In this document: in pieces, positions 15,689-24,363 of the stretch
Position numbering within the stretch: the first letter of the stretch is position 1
How the letters are laid out: the number at the start of each line of letters is the position of its first letter
Origin: Alphaproteobacteria bacterium
GTDB lineage: Bacteria; Pseudomonadota; Alphaproteobacteria; Ferrovibrionales; Ferrovibrionaceae
NCBI GenBank assembly: GCA_026126165.1
Contig: JAHCJR010000009.1
Coordinates: 1-60,863 of the forward strand
Length of the DNA: 60,863 nucleotides
Reading direction: 5' to 3'
Notes under the pieces: model-generated
What the model was told of the DNA's origin: nothing
Seen by the model: only the letters and a program-made list of their open reading frames with translations
The model's database searches: none
Made by a program: the position numbers and the translations under genes

Positions 15689-17689
15689 ATGGCGATGAAG
15701 GTCTCAGGACATCCCTCGCTGGCGCTTGTCGCGCTGCTGGCCCTGGCATTGACCCTTCCGCTGCCCTTCTTCGAGCCGTGGCGGCAAATCGAGAACCGCG
15801 CCTTCGACTGGCTGTCGACCGTCACGCTGCCGGTCGCAGACGGCGAAAGTCCGGTCATCGTCGGTATCGATGAACCCTCCTTCGCGGAGATCGCGCGCGC
15901 CTGGCCATGGCCGCGTCGCCTGCATGCGGACCTGATCCGCTCCCTCGACGCGGCGGGCGCGAAGGTCATCGTGTTCGACGTCCTTTTCGCCGAGCCATCC
16001 GCGGATCCCGAGCAGGACGAGGCCCTCGAGCACGCCATCGCCACCGCGGGGAACGTCATCCTGGCCGCAGACGAAACGATGTTCGAGACCGCGCATGTCG
16101 CGCAACTGATCCGCACCGATCCGCTGGAGCGTTTCGCCCGGGCCAGCGCCGGCGTCGGCCTCGCGGCCGTGCCGCTGGACCGCGACACGGTGCTCCGGCG
16201 CATCCCCCATCATCCGGATGCGTTGGCGCGCCTCGCGATCGGACGGCAGGTGGCCGACCCGCCGCTGCGCCTGCGGCTGCTGGACCCGGCGCGGGGCTTC
16301 CCATACGCGTCCTACTATCAGGCGCTGGAGGCGGACCGCTTCCTGCCCCCCGGCTTCTTTCGGGATCGCATCGTCATCATCGGCCTCAACCTCAAGACAT
16401 CGGCCGATCCTCGCTCCCGCATCGCCGATACCTTCGCCACCTCCCTCACCGCCCGCACCGGCGAACTGATGCCGGGTCCCATGGTCCATGCCAACGCCGC
16501 CGAAAGCCTACGCCGCGGTCTTGCCGTGCGCGACCTTCCGCCATCGCAAGCAGCGCTGGCGCCGATCGGTGCGGTCATCCTCGTAGGTTTGCTGCTGCTG
16601 CGCTGGCATCCGGTGTCGGGCGGCCTCGGCACCGCCTGCGTCATCGCCGCGATCTTCTTTCTTTCCTACCACCTTCTGGAGGCGCGCCAGCTCTGGCTGG
16701 CGCCGTTGCAACCTGCCCTCGCTGCCCTTCTCGTCTACCTTGCGCGCGGCGCCCATGCCTATCTGCTGGCGATGCGCGACCGGCTGCGCATCAAGCAGGC
16801 ATTCGCCCGCTATCTCGCTCCGGCGCTGGTCGAGGAACTGGCGCGCGATCCAAGCCGCCTGCGCCTCGGCGGCGAGATGCGGGAAATGACCATCCTCTTC
16901 TGCGACGTGCGCGGCTTCACCACGCTTTCCGAGGCATTCCGCACCGACCCCCAGGGCCTCACCCGCCTGATCAACCGCTTTTTGACGCCGATGACCGAGA
17001 TCATCCTCCGGCACGGCGGCACGATCGACAAATACATCGGCGACTGCATCATGGCGTTCTGGAACGCGCCGCTCAGCAATCCGGCCCATGCCCGCCTCGC
17101 CTGCGACGCCGCACTCGCCATGATTGCCGCCATTCGGCCCCTGAACGAGAACCTGGCGGCGCGTGCCCGGGAGGAAGGTTCCGCCTTCCTGCCGCTTGCC
17201 ATCGGCATCGGCATCAACACCGGCCCCTGCGTGGTGGGCAACATGGGTTCGGAACAACGCTTCGACTATTCCGTCCTCGGCGATGCGGTCAATCTCGCCT
17301 CCCGCCTCGAAGGCCAGTCGAAGCCTTACGGCGTCGGCATCATCGTCGGTCCCGATACGGCGGCGGCAGTCCCGGAGCATGCCCTGCTGGAGCTGGACCT
17401 GCTGGCGGTCAAGGGCAAGCGCGAAGCGGTCCGCATCTTCGCGCTTCAGGGCGGCCCCGACATGGCCCGGGAGAAAGGCTTCCGCGAGCTTCGCGAAACG
17501 CAGACACGGCTGCTCCGCGCATATCGCCGCCGGGATTGGGCCGAGGCGCGCTCGGAACTCGACCATGCCCGCGCGCTCGCGCCCGACCTCGCCGTGCTGT
17601 TCGATCTCTACCAGACGCGCATCGACGAGTACGAGCACGCACCGCCGCCGCCCGACTGGGATGGCGTGCATGTGGCGACCAGCAAGTAG
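15689..17689 (+). CDS. CHASE2-domain adenylate cyclase, membrane-bound
   Basis: 666 residues. One N-terminal span, a large periplasmic CHASE2 domain (about 35-285, with VIVGIDEPSFAEIARAWPWP and VIVFDVLFAEPSAD), then three membrane spans (about 290-360), then a cytosolic class III cyclase domain. The metal aspartates are in ILFCDVRGFTT and DKYIGDCIMAF, with the adenine-specifying Lys in DKYIGD. The second specificity position is Ser (DYSVLGDAVN) where class IIIa enzymes have Asp. Start ATG 15689 has no clear ribosome site and follows the previous stop by five bases, pointing to coupled translation with the FecR-TPR-barrel gene. CHASE2 next to FecR proteins is a known association; the ligand is unknown. 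Confidence 0.93.
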   Translation: MAMKVSGHPSLALVALLALALTLPLPFFEPWRQIENRAFDWLSTVTLPVADGESPVIVGIDEPSFAEIARAWPWPRRLHADLIRSLDAAGAKVIVFDVLFAEPSADPEQDEALEHAIATAGNVILAADETMFETAHVAQLIRTDPLERFARASAGVGLAAVPLDRDTVLRRIPHHPDALARLAIGRQVADPPLRLRLLDPARGFPYASYYQALEADRFLPPGFFRDRIVIIGLNLKTSADPRSRIADTFATSLTARTGELMPGPMVHANAAESLRRGLAVRDLPPSQAALAPIGAVILVGLLLLRWHPVSGGLGTACVIAAIFFLSYHLLEARQLWLAPLQPALAALLVYLARGAHAYLLAMRDRLRIKQAFARYLAPALVEELARDPSRLRLGGEMREMTILFCDVRGFTTLSEAFRTDPQGLTRLINRFLTPMTEIILRHGGTIDKYIGDCIMAFWNAPLSNPAHARLACDAALAMIAAIRPLNENLAARAREEGSAFLPLAIGIGINTGPCVVGNMGSEQRFDYSVLGDAVNLASRLEGQSKPYGVGIIVGPDTAAAVPEHALLELDLLAVKGKREAVRIFALQGGPDMAREKGFRELRETQTRLLRAYRRRDWAEARSELDHARALAPDLAVLFDLYQTRIDEYEHAPPPPDWDGVHVATSK

Positions 17690-17787
17690 AGTGCGTCCGT
17701 TCCGCCGGCCACCCCGATCCCGACGGAGAAACAAGCCGATGCGGAACAGGGCATATTGAGGCACGATCGCCCCCGGGAGGATGAAGG

Positions 17788-19023
17788 ATGACCGAGACCG
17801 GAAACCTGCGCATCAATGCGGAGCGGCTCTGGAACAGCCTGATGGAAATGGCGCGCATCGGCGCCACGGCGCGCGGCGGTTCGGCGCGCCTCGCCCTCAG
17901 CGATCTGGACCGCGAGGGACGCGATCTCTTCGTACGCTGGTGCCGCGAGGCGGGATGCACGGTCGAGATCGACCGCATGGGCAACATTTTCGCCCGCCGC
18001 CCCGGCCGCAGGCCCGATCTTCCGGCCGTGGCGACCGGCAGCCATCTCGACACCCAGCCGACGGGGGGCAAATTCGACGGGGTCTATGGCGTGCTTGCCG
18101 GGCTGGAAGTCATCCGGACCCTGAACGACGCGGATTTCGCGACCGAGGCGCCGCTCGAGGTCACGGTCTGGACCAACGAGGAGGGCAGCCGTTTTGCCCC
18201 GGCGATGGTCGCGTCCGGAGTTTTCGCCGGCGTTTTCACCGAGGCTTATGGCCATTCGCGCGCTGATCTGGACGGAAAGACCATCGGCGAGGAGCTGAAG
18301 CGCATCGGCTATCTCGGCGAGCTGCCGGTCGGCGGCAGGCCGTTCAAGGCATTCTTCGAAGCGCATATCGAACAGGGGCCGATTCTCGAGGCCGAGGGAA
18401 AGACCATCGGCGTCGTCCTCGGAATCCAGGCCATGCGCTGGTTCGAAGTCACCCTGAGCGGACGGGAGAGCCATGCCGGCACAACGCCCATGGCGCGGCG
18501 CCGGGATGCCATGCTGGGCTGCGGACGGATGATGGAGCGGATCAACCGTATCGCCCTCGATCATCCGCCCGGGGTCTCCACCGTCGGCCTGGTGAAGGTC
18601 AGCCCCAATTCGCGCAACACGATTCCCGGAACGGTCTTCTTTTCCGTCGATCTGCGCCATCCCTTCGACGAGGACCTGCTGAAGATGAAGGCGGCGCTGG
18701 AACGGGCACTCTACGAAACCTGTCAGGAGACCGGCCTGGCACACGAATGCGTCGAGGTCTGGCATTCACCGGCCGTGCGCTATCACGAGGACTGCATCGC
18801 CGCCGTGCGCACGGCGGCGCGCGCCGCCGGATACGGGCACATGGACATCGTTTCGGGCGCCGGACACGATGCCGGCTATATCAACCGCGTCGCCCCCGCC
18901 GGCATGATCTTCGTGCCCTGCGCCGATGGCATCAGCCACAACGAGGTGGAATCGGCGACCCGGGAGGACCTGGCCGCGGGCTGCAACGTGCTGCTGCACG
19001 CCATGCTCGCCCGCGCCACCTGA
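17788..19023 (+). CDS. Zn-dependent M20 hydrolase, N-carbamoyl-L-amino acid amidohydrolase / allantoate amidohydrolase family
   Basis: 411 residues of the hydantoinase/carbamoylase group. Metal ligands appear in VATGSHLDTQP, GGKFDGVYGVLAGLE, WTNEEGSRF (double Glu) and the later FEAHIEQGP and SGAGHDAGYI. It removes a carbamoyl group from N-carbamoyl amino acids or related ureides, releasing CO2 and ammonia; allantoate or beta-ureidopropionate are alternative substrates. GGGAGGATGAAGG precedes the ATG. No other hydantoin or purine catabolic gene lies nearby, so the substrate stays open. Confidence 0.9.
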   Translation: MTETGNLRINAERLWNSLMEMARIGATARGGSARLALSDLDREGRDLFVRWCREAGCTVEIDRMGNIFARRPGRRPDLPAVATGSHLDTQPTGGKFDGVYGVLAGLEVIRTLNDADFATEAPLEVTVWTNEEGSRFAPAMVASGVFAGVFTEAYGHSRADLDGKTIGEELKRIGYLGELPVGGRPFKAFFEAHIEQGPILEAEGKTIGVVLGIQAMRWFEVTLSGRESHAGTTPMARRRDAMLGCGRMMERINRIALDHPPGVSTVGLVKVSPNSRNTIPGTVFFSVDLRHPFDEDLLKMKAALERALYETCQETGLAHECVEVWHSPAVRYHEDCIAAVRTAARAAGYGHMDIVSGAGHDAGYINRVAPAGMIFVPCADGISHNEVESATREDLAAGCNVLLHAMLARAT

Positions 19024-19169
19024 GCGACGCGGCGGGCTTCGCAGACTGTTACGATTATTTTCCCCGCCATCGGAAAAGAGTCGAATACTTTTCATGGCAT
19101 CCGAAAACAACTTCAGGTTAGTATTGACTCGCTCGTTCTCCGAGTAGACGGACAGTAATCGGAGTCCGG

Positions 19170-20765
19170 ATGGGTTTTATCGTCCTTGCGCTGGCGATCG
19201 GTTTTGCCATGGGTGCGGGTGTGTTCTGGTGGCGAGGCCGGGAACGGGCGCAGCAGGTTCGCGCGACCGCCGGGTCCGGCACCCACACTCCGGACCTCGC
19301 GGCAGACCGGTTGCGCGATTTCTCCAACGCCGCCTTCGACTGGTGGTGGGAGATGGATCGCGACCTGCGCTTCACCTATCTCTCCGACCGGTTCGAGAAG
19401 GTGTTCGGGATCCCGCCCGCTTCGGTCATCGGGCGCCGGCGAACCGATCTGAACCGCGCCGATTACGAGGATCCGAAATGGACCGCCCATCTTGCCGACC
19501 TTGAGGCGCGGCGGCCTTTCCGGAACTTCCAGACCACCTTCGTCGATGCCGATGGAAAGACCCGCCATGTCGCCATCAGCGGGACCCCGTTCCACGATCC
19601 GGATGGGCGGTTTGCCGGCTATCGCGGCGTGGGATTCGACCAGACCGAAACCCGCGAGCAGCAGGCGGCGCTCGCCGAAAAGGCCGCCGTCCTCGAAGCC
19701 GTCTTCCGCCATGTGGATCAGGGCGTAGCACTCCTCGACGCCGACCTCAAGGTGCTGGCCTGCAACGATCGGCTGCTCGAGCTGCTCGACCTGCCCAAGG
19801 AACGTTTCGGCCCGGGATCGCGTTTCGACGTCATCGTCCGTCACCTCGCCAGCCAGGGAGAGTACGGGCAGGACGAAAAGGAGCGCGAGGCGATGGTGGC
19901 CGAGCGCCTGCGCATGGCTCGGGAACGGGCGGAGATTTCCCACGAACGGACCCGCCCGAATGGCATGGTACTGCAGATCCGCGCCCGGCCGCTGCCCGAA
20001 GGCCGCATGATCCTGACCTATACCGACATCACCGAGATCAAGCGGCGTGATGCCGTCCTGCATCAGGCGCAGAAAATGGAGGCGATGGGGCAGCTGACCG
20101 GCGGTATCGCCCACGACTTCAACAACCTGCTCACCGTCATCATCGGCGGGGTCAGCGACCTGCAGCCCATGCTGCCCCCGGACAGCGCGGCCCGTCGCCT
20201 CGCCGGCATGATCGAGCATGCGGCCAACAGAGGTTCTGAACTGACCGGACGCCTGCTCGCCTTCTCCCGCCAGCAGGAACTCAATCCACGCGATTTCGAT
20301 CTCAACCAGATGGTGACGCAGATGTCCGGCATGATCCGCCGGGTCATCGGCAGCGCCATCACCGTGCAGACCGACTTGAGCCCCGACCCTGCCATCGTGC
20401 ATGCCGATCCGGCGCAGTGCGAGACAGCGTTGCTCAACCTCGTCATCAATGCGCGGGATGCGATGCCGCAAGGCGGGCTTCTCACCATCGCGACGAGACG
20501 CGAAATGGACCATGGCGTCCTCATCGTCCGCGACACGGGCCATGGCATGACCAGGGAAGTTCTCGAGCGCCTCGTCGAGCCCTTCTTTACCACCAAGCAG
20601 CAATCAGGCGGCACCGGCCTCGGCCTGTCGATGGTCTACGGCTATGCGCGCCAGTCGGGCGGCGACCTTCGCGTCGCTTCGGAGCCGGGCGCCGGGGCGG
20701 AGGTCAGCATCCGGCTACCATTGCAGGGACGCGCAGGATCGGCGCTGGCGCTGGCAGGCAGATAG
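19170..20765 (+). CDS. PAS-domain sensor histidine kinase
   Basis: 531 residues: one N-terminal membrane span (MGFIVLALAIGFAMGAGVFW), a first PAS domain (FDWWWEMDRDLRFTYLSDRF), a second PAS domain (HVDQGVALLDADLKVLACND), then an H-box GGIAHDFNNLLTVIIGG of the HisKA/NtrB-like class, an N-box LVINARDAM and G-boxes VRDTGHGM and GGTGLGLSMVYG. It has no receiver domain and no response regulator gene next to it, so it is an orphan. GGAGTCC precedes the ATG. The signal is unknown. Confidence 0.92.
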   Translation: MGFIVLALAIGFAMGAGVFWWRGRERAQQVRATAGSGTHTPDLAADRLRDFSNAAFDWWWEMDRDLRFTYLSDRFEKVFGIPPASVIGRRRTDLNRADYEDPKWTAHLADLEARRPFRNFQTTFVDADGKTRHVAISGTPFHDPDGRFAGYRGVGFDQTETREQQAALAEKAAVLEAVFRHVDQGVALLDADLKVLACNDRLLELLDLPKERFGPGSRFDVIVRHLASQGEYGQDEKEREAMVAERLRMARERAEISHERTRPNGMVLQIRARPLPEGRMILTYTDITEIKRRDAVLHQAQKMEAMGQLTGGIAHDFNNLLTVIIGGVSDLQPMLPPDSAARRLAGMIEHAANRGSELTGRLLAFSRQQELNPRDFDLNQMVTQMSGMIRRVIGSAITVQTDLSPDPAIVHADPAQCETALLNLVINARDAMPQGGLLTIATRREMDHGVLIVRDTGHGMTREVLERLVEPFFTTKQQSGGTGLGLSMVYGYARQSGGDLRVASEPGAGAEVSIRLPLQGRAGSALALAGR

Positions 20766-20850
20766 CCAGCGACCCGGCAAGGCGCTGGTTGGCGCGGCAG
20801 GCGAATCTTTCCATACTCCCTTACGCATTTTCTCATAGGCATCGGGTCCA

Positions 20851-21600
20851 ATGGAACACCTGCTCTCGCTTGCCGCTTCGCCCGGCGCCTGGGTGGCGCT
20901 GGCGACGCTCGTGGTCATGGAGGTCGTGCTTGGCATCGACAACCTGATCTTCATTTCGATCCTGACCAACAAGCTGCCGGAGCATCAGCGCGCCCGCGCG
21001 CGGCGCATCGGCATCGCGCTGGCGCTTGGCCTGCGTCTTGCCCTGCTGGGCACGGTGGCCTTCATCGTCCAGCTCACCACGCCGCTCTTCACACTTTTCG
21101 GCGAAGGCTTTTCCTGGCGGGACCTGATCCTGATCGCGGGCGGACTTTTCCTCGTGTGGAAAGCAACCAAGGAGATCCATCACAATGTCGATCCCGACCC
21201 TGGGCCCGACATGTTCGACGGCAAGCGCGCCGGCGTCGGTTACGCGGCGATCATCGGCCAGATCCTGCTGCTCGACCTCGTTTTCTCCATCGACAGCATC
21301 GTCACGGCGGTCGGCATGACGAACGAGATCGCCATCATGGTCATCGCCGTGATTGCTGCCGTGACCGTCATGCTGCTGGCCGCCGAGCCGCTGGCGCGGT
21401 TCATCCATGACAATCCCACCATCGTCATGCTGGCGCTGGGCTTTCTGCTGCTGATCGGCACCACGCTGATCGCCGAGGGTTTCGGTGCCGAGGTGCCGAA
21501 GGGTTATATCTACGCCGCCATGGCTTTCTCGGCCCTGGTCGAATCCCTGAACATGCTGGCGCGGCGCGCCCGGCGCCGGCGTCAGGGCGCCGGCGGTTAG
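20851..21600 (+). CDS. TerC family integral membrane protein
   Basis: 249 residues with about seven membrane spans. It keeps the family motifs [19 protein letters not shown] in the first half and [15 protein letters not shown] in the second, each with the acidic and Asn/Ser residues of the metal site. TerC relatives export Mn(II) or support metalation of exported proteins. The 85-base leader is too short for a yybP-ykoY manganese riboswitch. It ends two bases before the end of the convergent amidohydrolase gene. Confidence 0.92.
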   Translation: MEHLLSLAASPGAWVALATLVVMEVVLGIDNLIFISILTNKLPEHQRARARRIGIALALGLRLALLGTVAFIVQLTTPLFTLFGEGFSWRDLILIAGGLFLVWKATKEIHHNVDPDPGPDMFDGKRAGVGYAAIIGQILLLDLVFSIDSIVTAVGMTNEIAIMVIAVIAAVTVMLLAAEPLARFIHDNPTIVMLALGFLLLIGTTLIAEGFGAEVPKGYIYAAMAFSALVESLNMLARRARRRRQGAGG

Positions 21601-21602
21601 AT

Positions 21603-22793
21603 CTATGGCGCGCCAAGTTCCTGGCGCACGAGATTGACCCACCAGGCGACGCCCGTAGAGATTATCTCGTCGTTGAAGTCGTAGTGTGGCGTGTGGACGT
21701 AGTGACAGCCGCCCTCGCTGTCGACGCCGTTGCCGATGAAGATATAGGCGCCTGGCTTGCGCTCGAGCATGAAGGCGAAATCCTCCGCTCCGGTCAGCGG
21801 CGCCGTATCGGGATCGACCCTGTCCCGCCCGACGGTCTGCTCGGCCGCGCGGATGGCGAGCGCGGTCTGTTCCGGTGCGTTGATCAGCGGAGGATAGCGC
21901 CGCTGATATTCATACTCGGCCGTGCAGCCATGTGCCGCCGCCAGGCTGTGCCCGAGTTCGCCCAGCCGCCGCTCGATCACGTCGCGCACGGCCGGACTGT
22001 AGCTGCGCGCGGTGCCGCTGACCGTGACCTGGGCGGGAATCACGTTGGGCGAGCCGGCGCTGCCCGCCTGGATATGACCGACACTGACCACGGCCGCATC
22101 GCTCGCCGCGACGTTCCGCCCGGCGATCGTCTGGGTCGCGGTGATGAAGGCGGCGGCCGGCATGGTCGGATCGGTGCCGCGATGTGGCATGGCGCCATGG
22201 CCGCCGGTGCCGCGAAAGATCATCGACCAGCTATCGCTCGCCGCCAGCAAGGGGCCGGGCCGGATCGCGAACTGCCCGGCCGGCATTCCCGGCATGTTGT
22301 GCATGCCATAGACCGCATCGCAGGGAAAAAGGTCGAACAGCCCCTCTTCCATCATTACCCGCGCCCCGCCTTGCCCCTCCTCCGCCGGCTGGAAGATGAA
22401 GTAAAGGGTGCCGGCGAAGTCCGGGTCGGCGGCAAGCCGGCGCGCGGCGCCGAGGAGCATCGTGGTATGTCCGTCATGGCCGCAGGCATGCATCTTCCCG
22501 TCATGGGAGGAACGGTGGGCGAACTGGTTCAGTTCCTGAAGGTTCAGCGCGTCCATGTCCGCCCGCAGGCCGATGGCACGCTGTCCCGGGCGGCGGCCCT
22601 TGAGGGTGCCGACGACGCCCGTCCTGGCCAGCCCGCGATGGACGTCGAGGCCCCATTCCCGCAATTTCGCCGCGACGATGTCGGAGGTGCGCTGCTCCTC
22701 GAAGGCGGTTTCGGGATGGCGGTGGATGTCCCGCCGAATGGCGATCAGTTCGTCGCGGTCCTTCATCGGCATCTCGCCGGGCATCCTGGCCAT
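21603..22793 (-). CDS. M20 family amidohydrolase (hippurate hydrolase / aminoacylase type)
   Basis: 396 residues. Metal-site motifs are RRDIHRHPETAFEE, GLRADMDALNLQE, HACGHDGHTTMLLG and QPAEEGQGGARVM, plus the later FAFMLERKPGAYIFIGNG. It hydrolyses N-acyl amino acids such as hippurate. The ATG at 22793 has GAGGAG six bases upstream; MPMKDRDE further in is an alternative. Divergent from a hydratase/hydrolase gene with only about 107 bases between, so they share a control region. Confidence 0.92.
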   Translation of the reverse strand: MARMPGEMPMKDRDELIAIRRDIHRHPETAFEEQRTSDIVAAKLREWGLDVHRGLARTGVVGTLKGRRPGQRAIGLRADMDALNLQELNQFAHRSSHDGKMHACGHDGHTTMLLGAARRLAADPDFAGTLYFIFQPAEEGQGGARVMMEEGLFDLFPCDAVYGMHNMPGMPAGQFAIRPGPLLAASDSWSMIFRGTGGHGAMPHRGTDPTMPAAAFITATQTIAGRNVAASDAAVVSVGHIQAGSAGSPNVIPAQVTVSGTARSYSPAVRDVIERRLGELGHSLAAAHGCTAEYEYQRRYPPLINAPEQTALAIRAAEQTVGRDRVDPDTAPLTGAEDFAFMLERKPGAYIFIGNGVDSEGGCHYVHTPHYDFNDEIISTGVAWWVNLVRQELGAP

Positions 22794-22900
22794 GATCGTC
22801 TCCTCGATACGAAGCCCGCAAGATTAGGCGGAGCTTGCGGCGACTGGCAAGGCGGGGCACCCTTGCAGCGGGAAGTGCGGATCGTAGAGCGGGGCGGGTC

Positions 22901-23719
22901 ATGCGGGATGAGGACGGCGCGGCCATCGTCGAGGCCATCCTGGATGCCTGGCGGAGCGGCCGGCAGATTGCTCCGCCGAGCCGCCGCCATCCCGATCTTT
23001 CGCTCGCCGACGCCTACCGGCTCACGCTTGCGATCCGCCGCGCCCGCGAGGCGGGAGGCGAACGGGTTGTCGGCCGCAAGATCGGCTTCACCAACCGCAC
23101 CATATGGCAGGAGTATGGCGTGCACGGCCCCGTCTGGGGCTATGTCTACGACCGCACCCTGCACGAACTCGCCGCCCTGAACGGCACCTTCCCTCTCGCC
23201 GGCCTGATCGAGCCGCGCATCGAGCCCGAGATCGCCTTTCACCTTGCCCGCGCCCCCGACGCGGAAATGGAGCCGGCGGCACTGCTCGACTGTATCGACT
23301 GGTATGCGCATGGTTTCGAGATCGTGCAGTCCCTGTTCCCGGACTGGAAATTCGCCGCGCCCGACACGGTGGCCGCCTTCGGCCTGCATGGCGCGCTGCT
23401 ACTCGGCGGCCGGATCCGTCCCTCCGTGACCCAGAAGCGCGAACTGGTGCGGCAGTTCGAGAGTTTCGAGATCGACCTCAGCCGCAACGGCAATCTGGTC
23501 GATCATGGTCGCGCCGCGAACGTGCTGGACGGCCCGCTCCATGCCTTGCGCGCGCTCCTGCGCCTCCTCCGGTCGGACCCGCACAATCCGCCGCTGGCGG
23601 CGGGCGAGATCGTGACCACGGGAACCCTGACACGGGCCTTTCCGGTGCGCCCCGGCGAGGCCTGGTCGACCCGGCTGCACGGCATCGAGGTCGACGGCAT
23701 CTCGGTCCGCTTCCGCTGA
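22901..23719 (+). CDS. 2-keto-4-pentenoate hydratase / fumarylacetoacetate-hydrolase-like protein
   Basis: 272 residues. The FAH-like fold is shown by VVGRKIGFTNRTIWQEYGV, GLIEPRIEPEIAFHLAR (the acidic metal-binding run) and the ending GEIVTTGTLTRAFPVRPGE. Enzymes of this group hydrate 2-hydroxypenta-2,4-dienoate or decarboxylate 4-oxalocrotonate in aromatic meta-cleavage. No other pathway genes lie nearby. The ATG at 22901 follows GGGGCGGG and starts MRDEDGAAIVEAIL, the family start; upstream codons look non-coding. Confidence 0.85.
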   Translation: MRDEDGAAIVEAILDAWRSGRQIAPPSRRHPDLSLADAYRLTLAIRRAREAGGERVVGRKIGFTNRTIWQEYGVHGPVWGYVYDRTLHELAALNGTFPLAGLIEPRIEPEIAFHLARAPDAEMEPAALLDCIDWYAHGFEIVQSLFPDWKFAAPDTVAAFGLHGALLLGGRIRPSVTQKRELVRQFESFEIDLSRNGNLVDHGRAANVLDGPLHALRALLRLLRSDPHNPPLAAGEIVTTGTLTRAFPVRPGEAWSTRLHGIEVDGISVRFR

Positions 23720-23817
23720 AGTCGCGCACGACAACGTGAACCTTCCGCGCTTGGCGGAACAGCCCGGCACCGTCATCCTGTCGCCGGGGCTGCGGCGTAT
23801 ATCGCCTGGAGGCGGCA

Positions 23818-24363
23818 CTGAAACACGGAAGCCCCGCGCCATGGTTGGCGGCCCTGCTCGCCTGCGCGCTACTGGCGGGATGCGCCACCCGCATCGACAC
23901 GAGCCCGCGAAACACCGATCCACCCCAAACACGCTTAGGCAGCTATTCGCGCGTCCTGACGGCGCCACTCGTGCTTGGTCCCAAGGTGGAGGAGGAGCGC
24001 GAGAGCGCGGCGGTCCAGCGGATCGAGAATGGCTTGGCCGATTGTCTCTCCGACACCCTCGGCGCCATGCCGCTCGGAAGCACGGCCCCGGCTTCTCCGG
24101 CATTGCTTATCGTGCCGGAGATCGTCGAGATGAAGAAGGTCTCGGTCGGCATGAGGCTCCTTGCCGGCCCGTTCGCCGGCAGCTCGGCCATCCTCCTCCG
24201 CCTGACCTTCCGCGACAGCGGGCGGGATGAGGTCGTAGCCAGTCCGGTCTTCTATGCCCGCGGCAACGCCATCGGCGGCAGCTATACTGCCGGAGCCACC
24301 GACAACCGCATGCTGACACGGATCGTCACGCTCGCCTGCCGCTACGTGCAGCAGCATCGCTGA
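23818..24363 (+). CDS. Putative lipoprotein, probable CTG start
   Basis: From CTG 23818 the product is (M)KHGSPAPWLAALLACALLAG before Cys, a complete lipoprotein signal: a basic n-region, a hydrophobic core and the lipobox LLAGC. GGAGG lies five bases before that CTG. The conventional alternative, TTG at 23845, would remove the charged n-region. The mature part (about 158 aa) has VPEIVEMKKVSVGMRLLAGP and LRLTFRDSGRDEVVASPVF, like DUF4410/DUF3313-type outer-membrane lipoproteins. The last 38 bases overlap the end of the convergent ATP-grasp gene. No function is known. Confidence 0.65.
   Translation: MKHGSPAPWLAALLACALLAGCATRIDTSPRNTDPPQTRLGSYSRVLTAPLVLGPKVEEERESAAVQRIENGLADCLSDTLGAMPLGSTAPASPALLIVPEIVEMKKVSVGMRLLAGPFAGSSAILLRLTFRDSGRDEVVASPVFYARGNAIGGSYTAGATDNRMLTRIVTLACRYVQQHR

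Noticed and set aside
20766-20850. Possible manganese riboswitch before terC
   Set aside because: Only 85 bases are available and no yybP-ykoY consensus is seen.
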